A stretch of 7,990 nt of DNA from Ilumatobacteraceae bacterium (GTDB taxonomy: Bacteria > Actinomycetota > Acidimicrobiia > Acidimicrobiales > Ilumatobacteraceae). Positions 1-5,807 of this stretch are shown here, piece after piece. Position numbers and translations under genes: made by a program. Within the stretch, counting starts at the first letter, position 1. Each line of letters starts with the position of its first letter. Under the pieces are notes generated by a model, which saw only the letters and a program-made list of their open reading frames with translations, did no database searches and had not been told where the DNA came from. The stretch lies in NCBI GenBank assembly GCA_030727685.1, contig JANRBC010000017.1, positions 1 through 7,990 on the forward strand, written 5' to 3'.

Positions 1-5
1 ACGCA

Positions 6-47
6 ATAGTCGCAAGAGTGATAGTCGCAAACCTTGCGACAGTTGCG
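6..47. repeat. GTCGCAA direct and inverted repeats upstream of the DUF2779 gene
   Basis: The 10-mer ATAGTCGCAA occurs twice, at 6-15 and 21-30. The second copy pairs with TTGCGAC at 34-40 to give the perfect 7-bp inverted repeat GTCGCAA-ACC-TTGCGAC (24-40), and a further TTGCG follows at 43-47. The cluster ends just before the putative -10 box at 51-56, a reasonable place for a repressor or activator. It could instead form a small hairpin, or be coding: frame 3 is open from base 3 to a TAA at 51-53 (…VIVANLATVAL), so an upstream gene might end here. The repeat is visible directly; its role is inferred. Confidence 0.45.
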
Positions 48-50
48 TTG

Positions 51-56
51 TAAGTT
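51..56 (+). promoter_or_regulatory. Putative -10 box (TAAGTT) for the DUF2779 gene, leaderless arrangement
   Basis: TAAGTT fits the TANNNT pattern of a -10 element and lies 6 nt before the ATG at 63. Transcription would then begin at or next to the start codon, giving a leaderless mRNA. No Shine-Dalgarno sequence is visible before this ATG. The -35 region is not recognisable at 16-18 bp spacing. The same hexamer precedes the MFS gene start at 4464. Confidence 0.35.
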
Positions 57-62
57 GTTTTG

Positions 63-1943
63 ATGACCGATCGCGAGACGCTGCTCTCGAAATCAAACTT
101 TTTGCTCGGGTGTGACTGCCCGGTCAAACTCAAATATTTTAAATCTGGTTACCCGTCGCTAAACAATGCGAATTCGTTTCTTGAGTTTTTTGCGGACGGC
201 GGATTTATGGTCGAAGCACTGGCGCGAGCGCTATTTGACAACGGTGTTTGGGTCGTGCCGCAAGCAGGCGAAACACCAGAGCAGGCGACTGCGCGACTCA
301 TGTCAGTGCCTGGCGATGGCATGTGGTTTGAGCCGACATTTGTGGTCGACGGCATGTTGGTGCGCGTTGACATTTTGCAGCGCAAAGACAATGTGCTTCG
401 TCTAATTGAAGTAAAGGCGGCAAGTTTTGATTCGGTTCTCGACCCGACACCGTTTCGTGGCAAGCAAGGTGGCATTCTCAGCGACTGGCGCGACTATTTA
501 TTAGACATCACCTATCAAACGAATGTGCTTGAACTCATTTACCCCGACCTTGAAGTTGTGCCTGAGTTGTGTTTGGTTGATAAGGCAAAAACTTGTCACG
601 AAGAAGCGATATTTAACAAAGTCGAATTAATCACCGACAAAGACCCTGGCAGCACTGGGCCGCGAGCGGTTTATCATGGCGACATTGCGGCATTGCGCAG
701 CCAGCATTTTTTAGGTTTTCTAAATGTGCGTCTCGAGGTTGATGAGTTAATCGCCACGGTGCGATCGCAGGCAAAATGGTTATCGAGAATTTCTGAAGAT
801 CCGACGATTGCACTCGAGCCGCCACTAGGCAGCAAGTGTCGCGATTGCGAATATCGCAATATCGGCAGTTTGCGCAATGGATTTGCCGAATGTTGGGGTG
901 CGCTCGCCGCTGGCGATCCGCACGTTGTTGACTTGTTCAAAATTGGCTTTTTGGCCGACGCAGCGGGCAACAGCAAAGAAGGTCTTAATTGGTTGATCAA
1001 AAATGGCATCTCAAAACTTGTCGAGATACCGCCAAAGATAATTGATCAAAATAAATCGACAGGCAAGCGACAGATTCGACAACTTGAGTGCACGAAAACT
1101 GGCACCGAGTGGGTCGACCCACTGCTGAAAGATGAACTCGAAGCTTGCGAGTATCCGCTGCATTTTGTTGACTTTGAAACTTCGCGATTGGCCGTGCCGT
1201 ATCACAAAGGCATGCAACCATACGAGCAGATTGCGTTTCAATTTAGTTGTCACACGATTTTGAAGCCTGGCGACAAAGAGTTGCAACACACCGAATGGAT
1301 AAACGTCGACGATGCGTTTCCGAGTTTTAGTTTCGCAAGCGCCTTGCGCGATGCAGTAGGCGAAAGTGGCACGATTTTCGTGTGGAGCAACTTCGAACAG
1401 ACAACCTTGCGCGACATTCGTCGTCAGATGACGAGTTATAGCCACCCTGACAAAAAAATTGCCGCATGGATCGACGCGATCGTGCCCGACCGCAAAGACG
1501 GAGGGCGAGTGCAAGACTTGCTCGAACTTTGCGGCGAGCACTATTACCATCCGAAAATGGGTGGCAGTCTGAGCATCAAATATGTTTTGCCTGCGATTTG
1601 GGGTAGCAACGAAGAACTATGGCGTGACCCGTGGTTTGCAAAATATTTTCGCGAGAGCCTTGATGGCGCACTCGACCCGTATAGCGCTTTAACGGGCTTG
1701 ATCTTAGAAGCCGAGCGCAACAACATTGCCGACGACGAGGCAAAAGAGACCGCTGTTGAAGCGGTGCGTGACGGTATTGGCGCGATGCGTAGTTATCAAG
1801 AGATGATGTATGGCTTAAGCCGTAATGACGCCAAACATCGAGATGCTGTTAAAAAAATGTTGCTGCAATATTGCGAACTCGACACGGCAGCGATGGTGAT
1901 TATTTGGAAGCACTGGATGTTGCGACTGGCCAGTGCGAAATAA
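63..1943 (+). CDS. DUF2779 protein: Cas4/RecB-like PD-(D/E)XK nuclease fused to a DEDD-type exonuclease-like domain
   Basis: Predicted cytoplasmic two-domain nuclease, 626 aa; biological role unknown. The N-terminus has the family's LLSKSNFLLGCDCP opening (residues 7-20). Residues about 80-120 carry a PD-(D/E)XK core: D103 in VRVDIL, then E116 and K118 in IEVKA. Cysteines C259, C262 and C277, with C17 or C19, resemble the 4Fe-4S ligands of Cas4/AddB-type nucleases. The C-terminal DUF2779 half starts near H367 with HFVDFET (D370, E372), continues with the EQIAFQF stretch, FVWSNFEQ, D485 in QDLLEL, HYYHPKMGGSLSIK (493-506), and ends with YCELDTAAM (D607). Together these give a DEDD/RNase H-like exonuclease pattern. 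I chose the ATG at 63 over the adjacent TTG at 60; an in-frame TAA at 51 limits any extension. The gene ends one base from the stop of the opposing YqaJ nuclease. Family assignment is strong; metal-dependent DNA or RNA cleavage is inferred from intact motifs. No cas gene or array supports a CRISPR role. Confidence 0.88.
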   Translation: MTDRETLLSKSNFLLGCDCPVKLKYFKSGYPSLNNANSFLEFFADGGFMVEALARALFDNGVWVVPQAGETPEQATARLMSVPGDGMWFEPTFVVDGMLVRVDILQRKDNVLRLIEVKAASFDSVLDPTPFRGKQGGILSDWRDYLLDITYQTNVLELIYPDLEVVPELCLVDKAKTCHEEAIFNKVELITDKDPGSTGPRAVYHGDIAALRSQHFLGFLNVRLEVDELIATVRSQAKWLSRISEDPTIALEPPLGSKCRDCEYRNIGSLRNGFAECWGALAAGDPHVVDLFKIGFLADAAGNSKEGLNWLIKNGISKLVEIPPKIIDQNKSTGKRQIRQLECTKTGTEWVDPLLKDELEACEYPLHFVDFETSRLAVPYHKGMQPYEQIAFQFSCHTILKPGDKELQHTEWINVDDAFPSFSFASALRDAVGESGTIFVWSNFEQTTLRDIRRQMTSYSHPDKKIAAWIDAIVPDRKDGGRVQDLLELCGEHYYHPKMGGSLSIKYVLPAIWGSNEELWRDPWFAKYFRESLDGALDPYSALTGLILEAERNNIADDEAKETAVEAVRDGIGAMRSYQEMMYGLSRNDAKHRDAVKKMLLQYCELDTAAMVIIWKHWMLRLASAK

Positions 1944-1944
1944 T

Positions 1945-2904
1945 TTATTTAACTCGCATTACTCGAAACGGGTCGCCAACTTTTAAAAAGTTTTCATAGA
2001 CCTCAGGCAGTTCGACGCGCAATCGCTTTGAGTCGAGTGCTTGCTTGCCCGGATGTTCGCGCCATGTGACAACCTGTTCGCCGTCAAGAAGGCCAATTTC
2101 GTTTTCGAGCAGCAAGCGGGCGAGTTCGTCTTTGGCGATCGCTTCTTGTTTTTCGGCTTGACGCCGGGTTTCGCGTGCTTCGCGCAAATTTGCCAAAACT
2201 GCACGCGCTGATTCGGGCAGTTCGGTTGCAGTCGGCGTTGCGCGATAGAGCGACGAGATTTGTTCTGCACTGAACTGATTGATTTCAGAATCGGCGCGAG
2301 CGCCAGAGTCGACGAGAGAACCAAAGCGTTCGGCTTCGGCCCAAAGTTGATCGATGGCTTCTTGATTGCGCGGCAATTCGACGAAACTGATGCGAAGATC
2401 ACGGTCGAGAACGATGAAAAACAAAGGCACATTGAGCACTGACTGTTGAGCCCAACCTTGCCAGCGCCATTCGAAAGGCAAATCGTCGGCGGTGTGCACG
2501 CTGTATCGCGAAGTTGTTTTTGCCTCGACGCCAACAGTTGGGCATTCTTCGTTGTCGACGCCATCTTTAGAGATAGTGAATCGACCAGCGCGATACATAA
2601 CCGACGGGGTAAACACATTGATGCCCAACAAATGAGAGGCTTCTTCGAGTAGCGCCGGCTCGAGCACGTTGCCGCGGCGAAAAACTGGCTTGTCGTCTTC
2701 GACTGTTGGGTCGACACTTTTGTCAAAGAAAAGATCTGACCGAGTCGAATATGGTGACGCGCCCATAAGTGCTGGCGCATCGGACGCGCCGAAAGTGCAA
2801 CGGCCATTGCTGTCGCGCCAGCGAAGTCTGAGCCAGTCTTCGCTGCCGTGTTTTGGCTTTGCGATGCGCTCGTATTTGACTGAGTTTTCAGTGAATGTAT
2901 TCAT
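1945..2904 (-). CDS. YqaJ-family (lambda-exonuclease-like) nuclease
   Basis: Predicted phage-type recombination exonuclease, 319 aa, PD-(D/E)XK superfamily. Family members degrade one strand of a duplex end to supply single strands for annealing. Visible motifs in order: FGASDAPALMGASPYSTRSD (38-57), typical of the YqaJ N-terminus; RRGNVLEPALLEE (77-89) with E82; KDGVD with D114; GVEAKT with E127 and K129 as the catalytic E-x-K; and the glutamine-bearing helix WQGWAQQSVLNVP (148-160). Residues about 231-270 are charged and helical, likely coiled coil. The tail LLDGEQVVTWREH … LDSKRL … RVMRVK is the usual end of phage YqaJ proteins, so the gene looks full length. The ATG at 2904 has no clear Shine-Dalgarno site. 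It lies 52 bp downstream of the amidase stop on the same strand and may be co-transcribed. No RecT/Bet, SSB or other phage gene is present, so I read it as a domesticated or remnant phage gene; that last step is inference. Confidence 0.87.
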   Translation of the reverse strand: MNTFTENSVKYERIAKPKHGSEDWLRLRWRDSNGRCTFGASDAPALMGASPYSTRSDLFFDKSVDPTVEDDKPVFRRGNVLEPALLEEASHLLGINVFTPSVMYRAGRFTISKDGVDNEECPTVGVEAKTTSRYSVHTADDLPFEWRWQGWAQQSVLNVPLFFIVLDRDLRISFVELPRNQEAIDQLWAEAERFGSLVDSGARADSEINQFSAEQISSLYRATPTATELPESARAVLANLREARETRRQAEKQEAIAKDELARLLLENEIGLLDGEQVVTWREHPGKQALDSKRLRVELPEVYENFLKVGDPFRVMRVK

Positions 2905-2911
2905 TTATTGT

Positions 2912-2940
2912 TTGCTCTGTTTCTTTTTGGGGAAGAGCAA
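2912..2940. repeat. 7-bp inverted repeat between the amidase and YqaJ genes
   Basis: TTGCTCT (2912-2918) and AGAGCAA (2934-2940) are perfect complements separated by 15 bases. They lie just before the YqaJ start and just after the amidase stop on the minus strand. This could be an operator or a weak hairpin separating the two genes. It has no T-run suited to an intrinsic terminator in either direction. Chance occurrence is possible. Confidence 0.25.
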
Positions 2941-2956
2941 TCTTCGCCGAAGGGTG

Positions 2957-4405
2957 TTACAGAGTTGGCGTGTGATGTGCCCACGGCTGGGCGATTTCTA
3001 GCTGTGATGCGACCCGAATCAGCAAGTCTTCGCGTCCATATGCTGCGACGATCTGCACGCCGACCGGAATGCCATCGTGGGTCCATTGCAAAGGCACGTT
3101 GATCGCAGGCTGGCCCGAAGTATTGAATGGCGGCGTTAGCGGTATCCAGTCGCCGGCGATACGTAGTGCACCCATCGGGTCTTCGGGCATATTTCGAATC
3201 GTGCCAATTGGCAGCGGCAGTTGCGAAGTTGTCGGGGTAATTAAAAGATCAAACCCGTCGGCCCACCACTGTTGCAACATGCGGCGAAAAACCATCGAGG
3301 TATAAACGGCCTGCGCATAATCAGTTGCAGTTTTGCTTTTTGCATATTCGGCCATTGTCCAGTTCATTAGCTCAACATCATCTTTGGTTACTGGGCGCCC
3401 GAGCATTTGGGCGAGCGTGTTCAAACCGACTGACATGTTTGTCGACCACATCGCGGTGAACTTGCCAGAGAAATCGGCGTTCTCGAGTGCTTGTGGCCAC
3501 GAATTTTCAACATGGTGGCCGAGTGATTCGAGAAGTTTGCAAGTGTCGCGCACGGCCTGCACGCATTCATTGTCGATTGTGGCACCAGTTATGTGGTGAT
3601 CAATGAAACCAATGCGAAGTTTGCCTGGGTCAGCGCCGACTTCATCTATATATGGACGAGTTGGTGCCGGAGCAATGACTCTGTCGCCAACGCCAGGGCC
3701 ATGCACGGCGTCGAGCAACGCTGCAGTGTCGCGAACGGTTCGAGTAACTGCAAAGTGAACGCTGAAGTTGGCTTCGTCGCCAAATGGCGCAAGCGAAATT
3801 CGTCCTTGCGAAGTTTTTAGACCGACCAGACCGCAACATGCAGCCGGAATGCGAATGCTGCCACCGCCGTCACTGGCGTGAGCCATCGGCACGATGCCAG
3901 CGGCTACTGCTGCGGCGCTGCCACCGCTCGAACCACCAGAAGTGCGAGCGACATCGAAAGGGTTGCGCGTTGGGCCCCAAGCCAATGGTTCGGTAACTGG
4001 CACGCTGCCGAACTCTGGTGAATTTGTTCGACCAAAAGTAATTAGACCCGAATCAACAAACTTTTGGACAAGATTTGAATTTGTGGGTGCGATGTAGTTG
4101 GCGTTTTTGAGTGCGATATTGCCGTTCGACATGTGTTGACCGGCGTATGGCGCACCCAAGTCTTTTAACACGAACGGCACACCACCAAATTTTTTGTCTG
4201 CGCTGGGCTTGAATTTTTTCGCCAGTTCTCGCGCGTGTTCGAGCCAAGTGATATTGATTGCGTTAATTGCTGGGTTGAATGCCAAATAGCGTTCGATGGT
4301 TGCTTCAAGTAGTTCGCTGGCCGAAACTTTGCCCGATGCGACGAGTTCGGCCTGACCAACACCGTCGACGAATTGCGTTTGTCGGGCGAGGTCAGATAAA
4401 GACAT
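2957..4405 (-). CDS. Amidase-signature hydrolase, 6-aminohexanoate-cyclic-dimer hydrolase (NylA)-like
   Basis: Predicted cytoplasmic Ser-cisSer-Lys amide hydrolase, 482 aa. The catalytic triad is intact: K81 in VLKDL, cis-S159 in GGSSGGSAAAVAAG (157-170), and nucleophile S183 in DGGGSIRIPA (179-188). The K-to-cisSer and cisSer-to-Ser spacings (78 and 24) fit the family. The N-terminal GQAELVASG … ELLEATIERY and the C-terminal GQPAINVPL … VGVQIVAAYGREDLL … QLEIAQPW read, from memory, like NylA, which is of similar length (about 490 aa). Natural substrates of such homologues are usually unknown, so nylon-oligomer activity should not be assumed. No signal peptide is seen. The open frame extends upstream to 4573, but that part lies inside the divergent MFS gene and lacks amidase similarity, so I start at the ATG at 4405, which opens the usual SLSDLARQT N-terminus. 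No good Shine-Dalgarno site precedes it. GatA is unlikely: no GatB or GatC neighbour, and NylA-type C-terminus. Confidence 0.9.
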   Translation of the reverse strand: MSLSDLARQTQFVDGVGQAELVASGKVSASELLEATIERYLAFNPAINAINITWLEHARELAKKFKPSADKKFGGVPFVLKDLGAPYAGQHMSNGNIALKNANYIAPTNSNLVQKFVDSGLITFGRTNSPEFGSVPVTEPLAWGPTRNPFDVARTSGGSSGGSAAAVAAGIVPMAHASDGGGSIRIPAACCGLVGLKTSQGRISLAPFGDEANFSVHFAVTRTVRDTAALLDAVHGPGVGDRVIAPAPTRPYIDEVGADPGKLRIGFIDHHITGATIDNECVQAVRDTCKLLESLGHHVENSWPQALENADFSGKFTAMWSTNMSVGLNTLAQMLGRPVTKDDVELMNWTMAEYAKSKTATDYAQAVYTSMVFRRMLQQWWADGFDLLITPTTSQLPLPIGTIRNMPEDPMGALRIAGDWIPLTPPFNTSGQPAINVPLQWTHDGIPVGVQIVAAYGREDLLIRVASQLEIAQPWAHHTPTL

Positions 4406-4463
4406 GCTCAGAGTCTTGTCTATATCTATTGGTTGCGCCAAGGCAGAGTAAGTTATTGACGCC
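4406..4463. promoter_or_regulatory. 58-bp divergent promoter region between the amidase and MFS genes
   Basis: The start codons of the two divergent genes are separated by 58 bp, so both promoters must lie here or overlap coding sequence. On the plus strand TAAGTT at 4449-4454, 9 nt before the GTG, is a candidate -10. On the minus strand the AT-rich run at 4421-4430 (TAGATATA, read on that strand) is the likely melting region for the amidase promoter, about 13-18 nt before its ATG. Neither side shows a recognisable -35 or a convincing Shine-Dalgarno sequence. A shared regulator is possible but no clear operator palindrome is visible. Confidence 0.4.
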
Positions 4464-5768
4464 GTGGATTCGCCAGATGACTTAAATACTCGAGGTGATT
4501 CGAGCTCTGTCGAACCGGTAAAACTCACCGCACGGCAAGTTTTTGAAGCACCCGCTGTTAAGTCATTTATCATCGCTAATTCGGCGCTTTATGTTGGCTT
4601 GATGCTGCAAGCGGCAACGCTTGGCAAACACATATATGACATCACGGGTCGTGAAATTGATATCGGTTGGCTCGGCCTCGCTGAGTTTTTGCCAGTTGCG
4701 TTGCTTGTTTTTGTTACAGGCTCGGTTGCCGATCGTTATAACCGGCGTCGAGTCGCTGTGACGGCGATGTCTGGCGAATTGCTGTGTGCGTTGGCGCTTG
4801 TTTTTTATTCGCGCACAAACCCAACAAGTGTTGCCCCGATGTTTGCAATTGCAATTGCATATGGCGCGTCGCGCGCATTTGTTACACCCGCAATGCGATC
4901 GATCGGGCCGATGATCGCCCCTGAACACGGGTTGCCACAAATGGTTGCGATGTATTCGGCGGTATGGACGGGTGCAATGATCGTCGGTCCGGCGATGTCG
5001 GGTTTCTTGTATGCCGCCGCACCATGGATTGCGTATGCAACATCGGCAGGTCTTATTGGTCTTGGCATGATTTTGATTTCGCGAATCAAATTGAAAATAA
5101 TTTCGGCGCCAACCGTTAAAACAGAAAGACCAACATTGCATTCAGCAATGGAAGGCCTGCGATTTATTCGACGCACACCAATATTGTTAGCGGCAATCTC
5201 GCTTGACCTCTTCGCAGTTCTATTTGGTGGCGCAATTGCGCTGTTGCCAGTGATTGCTAAAGATCAACTGATGGTCGGTGATGTTGCCTATGGGTGGCTG
5301 CGAGCGTCTGTCGGTATTGGTGCGGCAAGCACGGCTGCGCTTTTGGCATTCAGACCAATTCGCCGACACGTTGGTCGGGCGATGTTGATTGCAGTTGCCG
5401 TATTTGGTTTGGGCACTGTCGTTCTCGGTCTGACGAGCAATTATTGGGTTGCGTTTTTTGCGGTCATGATTTTGAGTGCGGGTGACATGATCAGCGTGTT
5501 CGTGCGCGGAGCAATAGTGCCACTAGTGACGCCCGATGACAAACGAGGTCGCGTCTCGGCAGTTGAAAATGTTTTCATCGGCGCAACAAACGAACTTGGT
5601 GCATTCGAATCTGGTGCTATGTCGCAACTCGTTGGGGTGAAGTCAACTGTCGTCGGTGGAGGTATTGCAACACTCGGCGTCGTCGGTATTTTCTGGTATA
5701 AATTCAAGCAACTTCGCAACATCGATACTTTTGACGAGTTATCTGCCGAAGAATCAACAACTAAATAG
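4464..5768 (+). CDS. MFS_3-family (EntS-like) transporter
   Basis: Inner-membrane major facilitator, 434 aa, predicted 12 transmembrane segments, probably a proton-driven exporter of a small molecule. After a polar N-terminal tail of about 33 residues come alternating hydrophobic stretches, with TM1 near 35-54 and TM2 near 66-86. The loop 2-3 motif GSVADRYNRRR (86-96) is the MFS motif A. After the central cytoplasmic loop the segment SAMEGLRFIRRTPILLAAIS followed by LDLFAVLFGGAIALLPV is characteristic of the MFS_3 group that includes the enterobactin exporter EntS. The start is GTG at 4464: an in-frame TAA at 4449 blocks extension and no other ATG or GTG precedes TM1. The C-terminus is short and acidic (DELSAEESTTK). 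The substrate cannot be read from the sequence; no siderophore or drug-resistance gene is adjacent, only the divergent amidase. Family call is strong, substrate unknown. Confidence 0.88.
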   Translation: MDSPDDLNTRGDSSSVEPVKLTARQVFEAPAVKSFIIANSALYVGLMLQAATLGKHIYDITGREIDIGWLGLAEFLPVALLVFVTGSVADRYNRRRVAVTAMSGELLCALALVFYSRTNPTSVAPMFAIAIAYGASRAFVTPAMRSIGPMIAPEHGLPQMVAMYSAVWTGAMIVGPAMSGFLYAAAPWIAYATSAGLIGLGMILISRIKLKIISAPTVKTERPTLHSAMEGLRFIRRTPILLAAISLDLFAVLFGGAIALLPVIAKDQLMVGDVAYGWLRASVGIGAASTAALLAFRPIRRHVGRAMLIAVAVFGLGTVVLGLTSNYWVAFFAVMILSAGDMISVFVRGAIVPLVTPDDKRGRVSAVENVFIGATNELGAFESGAMSQLVGVKSTVVGGGIATLGVVGIFWYKFKQLRNIDTFDELSAEESTTK

Positions 5769-5795
5769 GCAATCAGAGGTGAGCGACGCTCGTGC

Positions 5796-5801
5796 GATAA
5801 T
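5796..5801 (+). promoter_or_regulatory. Putative -10 box (GATAAT) for the molybdopterin oxidoreductase gene, leaderless arrangement
   Basis: GATAAT matches the TATAAT consensus at five of six positions and lies exactly 6 nt before the ATG at 5808, so the transcript could begin at the start codon. The AGGTG at 5802-5806 is only one base from the ATG, too close for normal Shine-Dalgarno pairing, which favours the leaderless reading. The gene may therefore have its own promoter despite the 39-bp gap after the MFS gene. No -35 consensus is seen. A small palindrome GAGCG-A-CGCTC at 5781-5791 lies just upstream. Confidence 0.4.
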
Positions 5802-5807
5802 AGGTGT

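Noticed and set aside
63..1943. Reading the first gene as a CRISPR Cas4.
   Set aside because: The N-terminal half is Cas4-like, but the C-terminal DUF2779 exonuclease-like domain, the 626-aa length, and the absence of a repeat-spacer array or other cas genes argue against it.
1983..2807. A 274-codon minus-strand frame overlapping the YqaJ gene in another frame.
   Set aside because: Its translation is Ser/Lys/Cys-rich without motifs, while the alternative frame carries all YqaJ motifs.
2942..2952. CTTCGCCGAAG as an intrinsic terminator of the amidase gene.
   Set aside because: The stem is only five base pairs with a one-base centre and no T-run follows on the minus strand.
1945..4405. A lambda Red-like recombination operon formed by the YqaJ gene and its upstream neighbour.
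   Set aside because: The upstream gene is a clear amidase-signature hydrolase, not a single-strand-annealing protein.
4406..4573. Upstream extension of the amidase reading frame by 56 codons, to 4573.
   Set aside because: It overlaps the start of the divergent MFS gene, contains no amidase-like sequence and is mostly polar filler. The ATG at 4405 gives the normal family N-terminus and length.
5781..5791. GAGCG-A-CGCTC as an operator for the molybdoenzyme gene.
   Set aside because: It is well placed but only 5 bp per arm and does not extend, so chance is a sufficient explanation without conservation data.
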